From: Nocardioides sp. IC4_145
GTDB taxonomy: Bacteria; Actinomycetota; Actinomycetes; Propionibacteriales; Nocardioidaceae
Length of the DNA stretch: 64,000 bases
NCBI RefSeq assembly: GCF_011250565.1
Contig: NZ_JAANMS010000001.1
Location: 1 to 64,000 of the forward strand
Reading direction: 5' to 3'
Shown here piece by piece: positions 8,464-17,542 of the stretch (the stretch's first letter is position 1; each line of letters opens with the position of its first letter). The position numbers and the translations under genes are program-made. The notes beneath the pieces were generated by a model, which did no database searches, was not told where the DNA came from, and saw only the letters and a program-made list of their open reading frames with translations.

Positions 8464-8649
8464 TCAGGTGTCGACGAGCGAGGGGTCGACCTCCTGCCAA
8501 CGGCCCATCGACTCGTCCCAGAAGACGAGGACGGCTGCGCCGTCCTCGGTGTTGGTGCCGCGGAAGAGGTGGCCCGGCGGGAGCGGGGTGTCCTCGATGT
8601 CGGCGTTGGCCTCGTAGCCCGAGACCTGCCAGAACTGCACGTTCCTCAC
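8464..8649 (-). CDS. Small hypothetical protein, 61 aa
   Basis: The GTG start at 8649 has an excellent ribosome site, GGAGGAGGA, a few bases upstream, which separates this short gene from the longer antisense open frame around it. The product reads VRNVQFWQVSGYEANADIED and continues through a Trp/Glu/Asp-rich stretch to VDT. It has no signal peptide, membrane segment or cysteine. Acidic, soluble and compact; I do not recognise the family. Confidence 0.6.
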   Translation of the reverse strand: MRNVQFWQVSGYEANADIEDTPLPPGHLFRGTNTEDGAAVLVFWDESMGRWQEVDPSLVDT

Positions 8650-8722
8650 GCGTCCTCCTCCTGTCGGGCCGGTGGCGCCGGGCGGGGGTATCCCGCCCGC
8701 CGTGCCGGGGACCGGCGTCCCC

Positions 8723-9376
8723 ATGAGTTCACGTACCCCACGGGACATGGATGCCACGGGTCTGCGCCGCACCCTCGCCGCGGCAGCCCTCCTGCCGCTC
8801 GGCTTCGCTGTCGTGGCGTGCGGCGGCGACGGGGACGACGGGGACGGCGCCGACCGGCCCGCGACCGCGCCGAGCTCGTCGGCTCCGGTCGACGGCGGCG
8901 ACACCACGAGCAGCCCAGCCCCGAGCACCTCCGCGCCGACGAGTGCACCGACGGACCAGGGCGGCGCGGACGACGTCACCGCAGCAGGACTGGCGGCGAT
9001 CAGGACGGCCGAGCAGCGCGCGGGCGGGACCGCGTACGCGATCGACGACTCCGGCGACGCCGACGGCTGGGAGGTCGAGGTCGCGGTCGGCCGGCGCAGC
9101 GTGGAGGTCCAGGTCAGCCGGGACGGCCGCCAGGTTCGTGGCACCGACCAGGAGGACCTCGACGGCGACGACCGCCGCGCGCTCGGCCGCGCACGCACCG
9201 ACCTGTCCCGCGCCATCACGGTCACGATCGACCAGCACGGCGGGGTCCTCGACGAGGCCGGGCTCGATGACGACGACGACCGCTACCACTGGTCGGTCAC
9301 CCTCCGGAACGGCGACGAGTACGACGTGGACCTGACGGGCGGCACCGCCCGGCGATCGGACCGCGACGACGACTGA
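8723..9376 (+). CDS. Lipoprotein with PepSY-like domains
   Basis: About 217 aa from the ATG at 8723; the ATG at 8747 is also possible. The signal sequence TLAAAALLPLGFAVVAC ends in a lipobox (VVAC), so the mature protein should be lipid-anchored. A low-complexity Asp/Gly then Ser/Thr/Pro linker follows. The C-terminal 130 residues contain two PepSY-like units, each an ITVTIDQHGGVLDEA-type strand-turn-strand, and the tail is very acidic. PepSY proteins often inhibit or sense extracytoplasmic proteases. A secreted M36 metalloprotease is encoded 1.7 kb away, but no direct link is shown. Confidence 0.75.
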   Translation: MSSRTPRDMDATGLRRTLAAAALLPLGFAVVACGGDGDDGDGADRPATAPSSSAPVDGGDTTSSPAPSTSAPTSAPTDQGGADDVTAAGLAAIRTAEQRAGGTAYAIDDSGDADGWEVEVAVGRRSVEVQVSRDGRQVRGTDQEDLDGDDRRALGRARTDLSRAITVTIDQHGGVLDEAGLDDDDDRYHWSVTLRNGDEYDVDLTGGTARRSDRDDD

Positions 9377-9385
9377 GCGCCTGCC

Positions 9386-10951
9386 TCACGCCTGGCCGGC
9401 CGGGCGTCCCGTGAGGAGGGCGCGGATTGCGTCGATGGTGTCGACCTCGTCGGGCCGCTTGTCGTCGCGGTAGCGGACGACCCGGGCGAAGCGGAGGGCC
9501 ACGCCGCCGGGGTAGCGGGTGGAGCGCTGGGCGCCGTCGAGGGCGATCTCGACGACCTGCTCGGGGCGGACGTGGACCACGTGCTGCTCGCGGGAGGTCT
9601 CGAGCTCGAGGAAGCGCTCGGTCTGCCAGGCGAGCACCTCGTCGGTCATCCCCTTGAACGTCTTGCCGAGCATCACGAAGGAACCCGTGGCGGGGTCAAG
9701 CGCGCCGAGGTGGATGTTGGAGAGCTGGCCCTGCCGCCGCCCCGAGCCCCACTCCACGGCCAGCACGACCAGGTCGAGGGTGAGGACCGGCTTGACCTTG
9801 ACCCAGGCGGCGCCGCGGCGGCCGGCGTCGTACGCCGCGGCGAGGTCCTTGACGACCACGCCCTCGTGACCGGCAGCGAGGACCTGCGCGACGAACGCGT
9901 CGGCCTCGGCGATGTCGGCGGTGACCAGCCGGGCGACGCGGTGCGCCTCGGGCACGAGCGACTCGAGCGCGGCGAGCCGGTCGGTGCCGGGGGAGTCGAG
10001 GAGGTCGCGGCCGTCGAGGTGCAGCAGGTCGAAGAAGTACGGCGTCACCGCGACGCGACCGTCCGACGCCTGGGCGGTGCGGGACGCGGTCTCCTGGAAG
10101 GGTCGCGGTCGCCCCTCGGCGTCCAGCGCGATCGCCTCTCCGTCCAGCACGAACCGCCGCGCCGGCAGCGCCCGCGCCACCTCGACCACCTCGGGCAGTC
10201 GCGCGGTGATGTCGTCGAGCGAGCGGGTGGCGACGAGCACGTCGTCGCCGTCGCGGTGGACCTGGATCCGGATGCCGTCGAGCTTGGTGTCGATCGCGAC
10301 CTCCCCGCCCGGTCCGCCGACCTTGGTCATCGCCTCGGCGGTCGAGGTCGCCGACGAGGCGAGCATGGGCAGCACCGGTCGGCCGACCTGCAGACCGAAG
10401 CCGGCGAGCGCCTCCTCACCTCCGGTGAGCGCGGCGACGGCGACGGCCACCGTCGACCCGGCGAGCATCGCGGCGCGGCGCACCGCGGCGAGCGGCACGT
10501 CCCCGGCGGCGGCCACGCCCTCCTGCACGAGCGCGTCGAGCGCGCCCTGGCGGACCTCGCCGGTCACCAGCCCGCGCAGCCAGGTCTGCTCGTCGGCGGT
10601 GGCGCGGCCGAAGAGGTCCGTGACCGCAGCGGCCCGCGCGGCCTGCGAGCCCGGGCCGGCCAGGGCGGCGATCGCGTCGAACGCCTCGTGCACACCGACC
10701 ACGGTCAGCGACGGCTCGGCCGCCGGCGGGGGCAGCGAGCCGAGCGAGCGCCACCCGAGCCCGGTGCGGCGCTGGCGCAGCGACCCGGCGACGTACGACA
10801 CGACGGTCGCGACCTCGTCGGGATCGGGCGCGGCCTCGGGCGCGGACTCGAGGAGGCGCCGGAGCAGCTCGGCGACGGCGGCGACCTTGGCCTTGCGGGA
10901 CCGGGTCGCGGCGACGGCCCGGGAGGTGGCGACGACGTCGGCGAGGAGCAC
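9386..10951 (-). CDS. ligB: ATP-dependent DNA ligase (actinobacterial LigB type)
   Basis: 521 aa from the GTG at 10951, giving LLADVVATS as the usual N terminus; the frame stays open further upstream but the family starts here. The N-terminal 200 residues are the helical DNA-binding domain. The adenylation motif is KLDG, with nucleotidyl Lys at about 223. Downstream come LDGEAIALD, the FFDLLHLDG block, VVKDL and WVKVKP, then an OB domain ending in [12 protein letters not shown]. It seals nicks with ATP and is an accessory to the NAD-dependent LigA. No Ku or primase gene is adjacent, which disfavours an LigD-type end-joining role. Confidence 0.92.
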   Translation of the reverse strand: MLLADVVATSRAVAATRSRKAKVAAVAELLRRLLESAPEAAPDPDEVATVVSYVAGSLRQRRTGLGWRSLGSLPPPAAEPSLTVVGVHEAFDAIAALAGPGSQAARAAAVTDLFGRATADEQTWLRGLVTGEVRQGALDALVQEGVAAAGDVPLAAVRRAAMLAGSTVAVAVAALTGGEEALAGFGLQVGRPVLPMLASSATSTAEAMTKVGGPGGEVAIDTKLDGIRIQVHRDGDDVLVATRSLDDITARLPEVVEVARALPARRFVLDGEAIALDAEGRPRPFQETASRTAQASDGRVAVTPYFFDLLHLDGRDLLDSPGTDRLAALESLVPEAHRVARLVTADIAEADAFVAQVLAAGHEGVVVKDLAAAYDAGRRGAAWVKVKPVLTLDLVVLAVEWGSGRRQGQLSNIHLGALDPATGSFVMLGKTFKGMTDEVLAWQTERFLELETSREQHVVHVRPEQVVEIALDGAQRSTRYPGGVALRFARVVRYRDDKRPDEVDTIDAIRALLTGRPAGQA

Positions 10952-11088
10952 GGAGCCATCCAAGCGCGGTGTGACCGGGATTTCACCCGGACGGTGGCGG
11001 GTCGGCGCGTATCCCTCCCGCCGGGCCGTCGTTTCCCAGGCAACCGAACACCGCACGGCCCCGGCCGAGCACGAACGTCAGGAAGTCC

Positions 11089-14000
11089 GTGACCCGCTCC
11101 CGCACGTCCCTCGCCGCCGTCGTCGGCCTGGCCGCGATCGCCGCCCCCACCCTCTCCGTCACCGGCCCGGCGGACGCCAGCCCGGCGGCAGCAGCGGCAG
11201 CGCCTGCGCCCGCCGCCCGCACCAGCGGCACCGTCGCCGGGCTGGTCGGCGACCTCCACACCCTGGCGTACGACGCCCGCCGCGCGGTCCCCGCGCTCGG
11301 CCCGTCCTCGGCCCAGCGGACGGCGGCCCGCTCGCTGGGCGCCTCGGTCGCGTGGAACCCGGCCGGCACCCCGCGCTCGGTGTGGAAGGACGGCGGCACG
11401 CTCACCGGCCCGCGCTCCGGCGACCCGGTCGACATCGCCCGTGACTGGTTGCGCTCGAGCACCCGGCTGCTCGGCATCGACGCCGCCGACGTCGACCGGC
11501 TGGGCGTCGTCCGCGACCACCGGCTGCCCGGGATCGACGCGACGGTGGTCAGCTTCGAGCAGACCTTCGGCGGCCTGGCGGCCGGCTACGGCGGCGTGCT
11601 GACCGTCGTGGTGGACAAGGCCGGCCGGGTGGTCAGCTACGCCGGCAACCCGATCCGCCCGAGCCGGCTGACCGGCTCCTTCGAGCTGTCCGCGACCGAC
11701 GCGATCCGGTCGGCCCTCGACGCGGTCGCGCCCGCGGTCGACCTGGTGCTGAAGGCGCTGGGCCGCAAGCAGGCCGGCTACGACCTCTTCGACGGCGGGC
11801 CGCTGCTCGACGTCCTGCGGGTGCGCCGGATCGCCTTCCCGATGGCCGACGGCGCTCGCGCGGCGTACGCGGTCCTGGTCGTGAAGAGCGTCGACGAGGC
11901 CTACCTGCAGGTCGTCGACGGCGCGACCGGGGCGACGCTGCTGCGCAAGTCGCTGGTGCAGCACGCCGAGGGCACGATCTACGAGAACTACCCGGGCGCG
12001 CCGAAGGGCGGCAAGCCGGTCCGGAAGTCGTTCGGCCGGACGCCGCAGTCGCCGAAGGGCTGGATCGACCCGGTCGGCCTGCTCGGCACCGGCATCACCA
12101 CGCTCGGCAACAACGCCGACACGGCCAACGCCTGGACCGTCCCGCTCGTCCCGGTGGACCAGGCGGTCCGGCCGATCTCGCCGACCGGGAGCTTCCACTA
12201 CGACTTCCCCGACGCGTGGCGCAAGACCCAGGGCGCGACCGGCTCGTGGGTGCGGGACGCCAACGCCGCGGCGGTCAACCTCTTCTACCACCACAACCGG
12301 ATCCACGACGAGCTCTACGAGTTCGGCTTCACCGAGACCGGCGGCAACTTCCAGCTCGACAACTTCGGCAAGGGTGGCCTGGGCGGCGACCTCATCGTCG
12401 GCGGCGCGCAGTCGGGGGCCACCGGCCTGACCGACCCGATCCTCGGGCTGGGCCGCAACAACGCCAACATGCTCACGCTGCCCGACGGCATCCCCGGCAT
12501 CACCAACATGTACCTCTGGGAGCCGGTCGACGACGCCTTCGAGGGCCCGCACCGCGACGGCGACTTCGACGCCTCGATCATCCAGCACGAGTACGCCCAC
12601 GGCCTGACCAACCGGTACGTCGGCGGCGGCGGCCTCGGCGCGCTCGGCGTCGTGCAGGGCGGCTCGATGGGCGAGGGCTGGAGCGACTGGTTCGCGATGA
12701 ACCACCTCTTCCGCGAGGGCCTGTCGCGCACCGCCGTCACCGCGGCGTACGTCGGGGACGAGCACCGCGGCATCCGCAACTGGAACTACGACGAGCACCC
12801 GACGACCTTCGGCGACATCGGCTACGACACCTCCGGCCCCGAGGTCCACTCCGACGGCGAGATCTGGACCGCGACGCTGTGGGACCTGCGCAAGGCGATC
12901 CTGCGGACCGTCGGCGGCGACCACCGCCGGGCCGGCGACATCACCGAGCACATCGTCATGGACGCCATGCCGATCTCCGCGCCGGAGCCGTCGTTCCTCG
13001 ACATGCGCGACGCGATCCTCAAGGCCGGCCAGCTGCGCTACGGCAAGCGGTACGACGACCTCATCTGGGCCGTCTTCGCCAAGCGCGGGATGGGCGCCTC
13101 CGCGAGGACCAAGGGTGAGGCGGACACCGACCCGAAGCCCGGCTTCGACGTGAAGAGGTCCTCGCAGAACGGCCGGCTGCGGCTGGAGGTCGTCAACGCC
13201 TCCGCCGGCGGCCCGGTGAAGGGCGTGCGCGTGCTGCTCGGCCTCTTCGAGGCGCGCACGACGCCGGTCGACACCACCGACAAGGCGGGCCGGGCGAGCG
13301 CGACGATGACGCCGGGGCGCTACACCCTGACCCTGCAGGCACCCGGCTTCGGCATCCAGCGGTTCCCGGTCACCATCCAGCGCGGCCGGACCCTGGACAA
13401 GACGATCCGGCTGCGGCCGAACCTCGTCTCGGGGCTCTCCGGAGCGAAGGTCGTGAAGGTCGGCAGCCAGAACCCCGCGCTGCCCGCGACGGCGATGTTC
13501 GACGACACCGAGGCCAGCGCCTGGCAGACCGGCGCGCAGGACGTCGCCTACAACCGGGGCGCAAAGGCGTCGGTCGTCGTCCGGATGAAGAAGAAGGCGA
13601 CGGTCGAGACGGTCGCCGTCAGCGTCATGAAGCCGCCGACCCTGCCCCGGTTCGCCGCGGCCGACAAGGTCCGCGTGCAGACCTCGACCGACGGCAAGCG
13701 GTGGCGCACGGTCACCACGGCGCGGTACTCCTTCCGGCAGCCGCGCCCGACGGTCGGCGACCAGATGCTCAAGACCTACCGGCTCGAGCGGCCGGTGCGG
13801 GCGCGGTTCGTCCGGGTCACGCCGCTGTCGACCTTCGGCGACACCGCCGAGACCTCCTCGACCGCGATCGTCGGCGAGGTCCAGGTCTTCGGCCGGGCGC
13901 CCGGCATCCGACCCACCGAGCCCAAGCCGGACAAGCCGGTCCGCAGCCGCGGCTCGGTCGGCGTCGGCAACCCGCTGCAGGGCTCGCTGCTCGGGCTCGA

Positions 14001-14319
14001 CCCGTACCGGCCCGGCGTCACCGAGCTGACCTGGGCGGCGTCCTGCCCGGCGCTCCCGCCGGCCAACGGCTCCGACGCGTGGTTCACCAAGCTGCCGAAG
14101 GGCTCCGCCGACGGCGAGCACACCATCACCTACTCCGGCTCGGTGCCGATCGGGGAGTGGCAGCTGTGGTGGTACGGCCCCGACTGCGCGCCGATCACCG
14201 GCGGCTTCCAGTACTTCGACGAGGCGGTCACGATCCCGCCGGGCGCGGCGTACGCCGGGTTCCTGCTGATCTACGGCGCCGGCGCGTCGTTCGACGTGGT
14301 CGTGCGCGAGCCGCGCTAG
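11089..14319 (+). CDS. Secreted M36 (fungalysin-type) metalloprotease, multidomain
   Basis: 1076 aa. A signal peptide (basic MTRSRTS, then a hydrophobic Ala-rich run to about residue 30) precedes an FTP-like propeptide to about residue 300. The catalytic domain holds zinc motif HEYAH (500-504) and downstream GEGWSDW, whose Glu529 is the third ligand. Then follow a carboxypeptidase-regulatory-like beta fold (GRYTLTLQAPGFGIQ, about 690-780), a discoidin-like domain ending in EVQVFGR, and a C-terminal beta domain of about 125 residues. It is a zinc endopeptidase of the cell exterior. The GTG at 11089 has AGGA upstream. It ends 3 bp from the convergent echA stop. Confidence 0.9.
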   Translation: MTRSRTSLAAVVGLAAIAAPTLSVTGPADASPAAAAAAPAPAARTSGTVAGLVGDLHTLAYDARRAVPALGPSSAQRTAARSLGASVAWNPAGTPRSVWKDGGTLTGPRSGDPVDIARDWLRSSTRLLGIDAADVDRLGVVRDHRLPGIDATVVSFEQTFGGLAAGYGGVLTVVVDKAGRVVSYAGNPIRPSRLTGSFELSATDAIRSALDAVAPAVDLVLKALGRKQAGYDLFDGGPLLDVLRVRRIAFPMADGARAAYAVLVVKSVDEAYLQVVDGATGATLLRKSLVQHAEGTIYENYPGAPKGGKPVRKSFGRTPQSPKGWIDPVGLLGTGITTLGNNADTANAWTVPLVPVDQAVRPISPTGSFHYDFPDAWRKTQGATGSWVRDANAAAVNLFYHHNRIHDELYEFGFTETGGNFQLDNFGKGGLGGDLIVGGAQSGATGLTDPILGLGRNNANMLTLPDGIPGITNMYLWEPVDDAFEGPHRDGDFDASIIQHEYAHGLTNRYVGGGGLGALGVVQGGSMGEGWSDWFAMNHLFREGLSRTAVTAAYVGDEHRGIRNWNYDEHPTTFGDIGYDTSGPEVHSDGEIWTATLWDLRKAILRTVGGDHRRAGDITEHIVMDAMPISAPEPSFLDMRDAILKAGQLRYGKRYDDLIWAVFAKRGMGASARTKGEADTDPKPGFDVKRSSQNGRLRLEVVNASAGGPVKGVRVLLGLFEARTTPVDTTDKAGRASATMTPGRYTLTLQAPGFGIQRFPVTIQRGRTLDKTIRLRPNLVSGLSGAKVVKVGSQNPALPATAMFDDTEASAWQTGAQDVAYNRGAKASVVVRMKKKATVETVAVSVMKPPTLPRFAAADKVRVQTSTDGKRWRTVTTARYSFRQPRPTVGDQMLKTYRLERPVRARFVRVTPLSTFGDTAETSSTAIVGEVQVFGRAPGIRPTEPKPDKPVRSRGSVGVGNPLQGSLLGLDPYRPGVTELTWAASCPALPPANGSDAWFTKLPKGSADGEHTITYSGSVPIGEWQLWWYGPDCAPITGGFQYFDEAVTIPPGAAYAGFLLIYGAGASFDVVVREPR

Positions 14320-14322
14320 CCG

Positions 14323-15093
14323 CTACATCCCGGTGAAGTCGGCCTCGCGGCCCTCGGCGAACGCGCTGAGGGCCTCGAGGTTGGCCGGGCCGCCCATCAG
14401 CTCGGCGAAGGCGGCGTTCTCCCGCTCCCGCGCCGCGTCGATCCCGGCGCGCAGCGGGGCCGTCATCGCCTGCTTGACCGCCACCAGCGACGCGATCGGA
14501 CGGGCGGCGAGCACCTCGGCGTGACGCCGCGCCTCGGGCAGCAGGTCCTCGGGCTCGCAGACCCGCCACACCAGCCCCATCTCCTTGGCCTCGGCAGCCG
14601 AGACCCACTCGGCCGAGAGCAGCACCCAGGCGGCGTCCTGGCGGCCGACCAGGCGGGGGAGGAGGTACGACGACGCGGCCTCCGGTGCGACGCCGAGCGA
14701 GGTGAACGGGCACTTCAGCCGCGCGGTGGAGCTCATGAACGCCAGGTCGGCGAAGCCGAGGATCGTCGCGCCGATGCCGAGCCCGACCCCGTTGACGGCC
14801 ACGACGAGCGGCTTGGGGAAGTCCACGAGCGCGTCGACCAGCCCGGGGAAGCCGTGGCGGCCGCGCTCGAAGGTCGGGTCGGTGGCGATCCGGTGCATCT
14901 CGAGCAGGTCGGTCCCGGCGCTGAACCCGCGGCCGCTGCCGGTGAGGAGCACGACGGCTACGCCGGGGTCCTCGGCGGCTTCGAGCAGGGCGTCGGCGAG
15001 CGCGTCGTACAACGCCTCGTTGAACGCGTTGAGCGCCTCCGGCCGGTCGAGGGTCAGGGTGCGCACGCGGCGCTCGTCGGAGACCTGCAGCAT
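14323..15093 (-). CDS. Enoyl-CoA hydratase/isomerase family protein
   Basis: 256 aa crotonase fold. Oxyanion-hole segments are GRGFSAGTDLLEM and VNGVGLGIGATILGFADL. FTSLGVAPEAASSYLLPRLVG carries a Glu where hydratases place one catalytic residue, and the usual C-terminal helix is present. A -10 box lies 6 nt before the ATG, and a KstR-type operator (15115-15128) overlaps the -35 zone, so repression by KstR is likely. This predicts a job in steroid side-chain or ring degradation rather than general fatty-acid oxidation. Which of the several steroid-pathway EchA enzymes it matches is not clear. Confidence 0.85.
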   Translation of the reverse strand: MLQVSDERRVRTLTLDRPEALNAFNEALYDALADALLEAAEDPGVAVVLLTGSGRGFSAGTDLLEMHRIATDPTFERGRHGFPGLVDALVDFPKPLVVAVNGVGLGIGATILGFADLAFMSSTARLKCPFTSLGVAPEAASSYLLPRLVGRQDAAWVLLSAEWVSAAEAKEMGLVWRVCEPEDLLPEARRHAEVLAARPIASLVAVKQAMTAPLRAGIDAARERENAAFAELMGGPANLEALSAFAEGREADFTGM

Positions 15094-15099
15094 GCGCGC

Positions 15100-15105
15100 A
15101 CCCTA
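15100..15105 (-). promoter_or_regulatory. -10 box of echA, leaderless
   Basis: TAGGGT on the minus strand ends 6 nt before the ATG at 15093, so the transcript should begin at the start codon. Confidence 0.5.
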
Positions 15106-15114
15106 GCGATGGGC

Positions 15115-15128
15115 TGGAACACGTTCTC
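15115..15128. promoter_or_regulatory. KstR-type operator upstream of echA
   Basis: TGGAACACGTTCTC fits T-nn-AAC-nn-GTT-nn-A except the last base. It starts 10 bp upstream of the echA -10 box and lies within the divergent promoter region shared with the gene at 15168. Confidence 0.7.
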
Positions 15129-15155
15129 GTTGACCGCGGTGTCGGCGGCGCGGGT

Positions 15156-15161
15156 TAGCGT
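15156..15161 (+). promoter_or_regulatory. -10 box of the glycosylase gene, leaderless
   Basis: TAGCGT ends 6 nt before the GTG at 15168. The nearby KstR-type site is 28 bp upstream of the box, so cross-regulation is possible. Confidence 0.45.
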
Positions 15162-15167
15162 CGTGCC

Positions 15168-16100
15168 GTGACGTCGTCGACCCGGGTGTGGCGTCCCGAC
15201 TGGCCGTGCGGCCTCGGGACGATGCGAGCGCACAAGCGCGGCGGCGGGGACCCGACGTACCGCATCGACGACGCCGGCCGGCACTGGCGCGGCATCCGCA
15301 CGCCCGAGGGCCCGGCGACGCTCGTGCTGCACGTCGCGCCCCGCGATGGGGCGGTCCACGCCGAGGCGTGGGGACCGGGCGCTGCCTGGGTGCTCGAGGG
15401 CGTGCCCGACCTGCTCGGCGCCGGCGACGACTGGAGCGGGTTCGACCCCCTCGAGCACCCGGTGCTCGTCGACGCCCGGCGCCGCCACCCGCACGTGCGG
15501 GCCGGCCGCACCGGCCTGGTGATGGAGGCGCTGGTCCCCGCGATCCTCGAGCAGAAGGTGACCGGCCAGGAGGCGTTCGCCGGCTACCGGATGCTGGTGC
15601 GCCGCTACGGCGAGCGCGCGCCCGGCCCCGGACCGGCGATGGACCTGTGGGTCCAGCCGACGGCCGAGGACCTGCGCCGGGTGCCGTCGTGGGAGTGGCT
15701 GCGGATGCACGTCGACCACGCCCGCTCGCGCGCGGTCGTCACCGTCGCCCGGGTCGCCGACGCGATGGAGCGCCTCGCCGACCTGCCCGGCGACGAGGTC
15801 GAGCGACGGCTCTGCACGATCCCTGGCATCGGCCGGTGGACCGCCGCGGAGGTGCGCCAGCGGGCCCTCGGCGACCCGGACGCGGTGTCGTTCGGCGACT
15901 ACCACGTCGCCAAGGACGTCGGCTGGGCGCTGACCGGCACGCCGTTCGACGACGCCGAGATGGAGGCCTACCTCGAGCCGTGGCGGCCGCACCGCGGACG
16001 GGTCGTCCGCCTGCTGTACGCCGCCGGGCACCGCCGGCCCCGCCACGGCGCGCGGATGGCGCCGCGCACGCACCTGCCGGCGCGCGTCACACGTACCTGA
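15168..16100 (+). CDS. DNA-3-methyladenine glycosylase-like HhH-GPD protein
   Basis: 310 aa. The C-terminal half has the helix-hairpin-helix LCTIPGIGRWTAAEV and the catalytic Asp in SFGDYHVAKDVGW (Asp244), the order seen in AlkA. The N-terminal part matches the AlkA-like lead domain, and EALVPAILEQKVTG is the conserved helix before the hairpin. No iron-sulfur cysteine cluster is present. It removes alkylated bases to start base-excision repair. The GTG start follows a leaderless-type promoter, in a region divergent from echA. Confidence 0.85.
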   Translation: MTSSTRVWRPDWPCGLGTMRAHKRGGGDPTYRIDDAGRHWRGIRTPEGPATLVLHVAPRDGAVHAEAWGPGAAWVLEGVPDLLGAGDDWSGFDPLEHPVLVDARRRHPHVRAGRTGLVMEALVPAILEQKVTGQEAFAGYRMLVRRYGERAPGPGPAMDLWVQPTAEDLRRVPSWEWLRMHVDHARSRAVVTVARVADAMERLADLPGDEVERRLCTIPGIGRWTAAEVRQRALGDPDAVSFGDYHVAKDVGWALTGTPFDDAEMEAYLEPWRPHRGRVVRLLYAAGHRRPRHGARMAPRTHLPARVTRT

Positions 16101-16126
16101 TCGGGCCTCCGACCGTTGGGTCGGGC

Positions 16127-17542
16127 ATGACCCGCCGGACACCCGCCCTCCTGCTGGCCCTCCTGCTGACGCTCGCGACGCTCGCCGGCCTGCCCGCGAC
16201 GTCCCCGGCCGCCGCCCAGCCCCAGCTCCAGTCCCAGCTTCAGTCCCAGATCCAGGCCCGGGCCGAGCGGGTGACCGGCCCCTTCCGCGACGGACGGGGG
16301 ATCACGGTGGTCTCGGCCGAGCAGGTCGGTGGCCGGCAGTGGCGACTGGTCGTGCGGACCGCGGCGCTGGCCCGGCCGGTCCGGGTCGCCGTGCTGCTCC
16401 CGCGCGGGTACGCCGCCTCCGACCGCCGCTACCCGGTGCTGCACCTGCTGCACGGCACGAGCGGCGGCGCGACCGACTGGATCGAGCAGGGCGGCGTGGT
16501 GGCCGCGACCCGGACGCTGCCGCTGGTGGTCGTGATGCCCGACGGCGGGTACGACGGCAACGGCGGCTCCTGGTGGACCGACTGGGTCGACCAGGACACG
16601 CCGCTGGGGACCGCCCGGTGGGAGACGTTCCACGTCGAGCAGCTCGTGCCGTGGATCGACGACAACCTGCGCACCGTCCGCGCGCGGCACGGCCGGGCGA
16701 TCGCCGGGCTCTCTCAGGGCGGGTTCGGTGCGTTCAGCTACGCGGCGCGGCACCCCGACCGGTTCGTGTCCGCGGCGTCGTTCTCCGGCGCGCCGGACAT
16801 CGCCCGCAACCCGCTGGCGCGCACCGCCGGTGCCGCCGTGGTGGGCGCGATCATGGGCGGCCTCAACGGGGTCCAGCCGTTTGCGGCCTTCGGCGACCCG
16901 GTGACGAACGCGGTCGTCTGGCAGGGCCACAACCCCGCCGACCTGGTCACCAACCTGCGCCACACCGACCTGCACCTGTGGACGGCCAACGGGCTGCCCG
17001 GCGAGCACGAGGAGCAGGTGCCGGACCCGGGCGCAGTCGCGATCGAGACGATCACCCACCTCTCGACGCTGTTCTTCGCCCAGGCCGCCGACGCCGCCGG
17101 CGTGCGCTACCGGCTGACGAACCAGGGCCCCGGCACGCACACCTGGCCGTACTGGTCGCGCTACCTGCGCGCCTACCTGCCGCGGATGCTGCGCGCCATG
17201 GCCGAGCGGCGATCGCGGCCCGCGACGGTGCAGCACCGCGCGATCGAGCGCACCTGGAGCCAGTGGGGCTGGCGGGTCGCCACGCGGCGTACCGCCGAGC
17301 ACGCCTTCACCGCCCTGCGCGGCGCCGACCGCGGCGGCTTCACCCTCGTCGGCGGGGCGGCCGTCGTCCGCACGCCGCGGGTGCACCGCCCGCGCGCGGC
17401 GTACGCCGTCCGCTACCGCGGCGGGTCCGGCCCGGCGCGCGTGCGTGCGGACGCGCAGGGGCGGGTGGAGGTGCACGTCCGTCCCGACCGCAGCCGCACC
17501 GCTCGTAACTCCGAGGTACATGTGGCGTTACAGCCGATGTGA
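16127..17542 (+). CDS. Secreted esterase of the antigen 85/esterase D type
   Basis: 471 aa from the ATG at 16127; the open frame reaches further upstream only as antisense noise. A signal peptide (ALLLALLLTLATLAG to AAA, about 30 residues) is followed by a Gln-rich stretch. The alpha/beta-hydrolase body has LHGTSGGATDW, VMPDGGYDGNGGSWWTDW, nucleophile Ser196 in GLSQGG and His338 in GPGTHTWPYW. This resembles mycolyltransferase-family esterases, acting on acyl esters outside the cytoplasm. About 125 C-terminal residues form an extra domain. Its TGA overlaps the GTG of yrbEA, so it may be co-expressed with the mce genes and supply substrates for import. Confidence 0.82.
   Translation: MTRRTPALLLALLLTLATLAGLPATSPAAAQPQLQSQLQSQIQARAERVTGPFRDGRGITVVSAEQVGGRQWRLVVRTAALARPVRVAVLLPRGYAASDRRYPVLHLLHGTSGGATDWIEQGGVVAATRTLPLVVVMPDGGYDGNGGSWWTDWVDQDTPLGTARWETFHVEQLVPWIDDNLRTVRARHGRAIAGLSQGGFGAFSYAARHPDRFVSAASFSGAPDIARNPLARTAGAAVVGAIMGGLNGVQPFAAFGDPVTNAVVWQGHNPADLVTNLRHTDLHLWTANGLPGEHEEQVPDPGAVAIETITHLSTLFFAQAADAAGVRYRLTNQGPGTHTWPYWSRYLRAYLPRMLRAMAERRSRPATVQHRAIERTWSQWGWRVATRRTAEHAFTALRGADRGGFTLVGGAAVVRTPRVHRPRAAYAVRYRGGSGPARVRADAQGRVEVHVRPDRSRTARNSEVHVALQPM
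17505..17521. promoter_or_regulatory. Candidate TetR operator before the first mce operon
   Basis: GTAACTCCGAGGTACAT shares the AACTCCGAG core with the operator at 8268-8286 and has one mismatch between its 7-bp arms. It lies inside the last codons of the esterase gene, about 18 bp before the yrbEA start. Confidence 0.45.

Noticed and set aside
10705..14121. 1138-codon minus-strand open frame
   Set aside because: Antisense of the M36 protease. Composition is Arg/Val/Asp-rich low complexity, and the plus strand has a clear HEXXH protease.
14323..15093. Naming the enoyl-CoA hydratase echA19
   Set aside because: The sequence as remembered for EchA19 differs clearly, so only the family and the KstR link are claimed.
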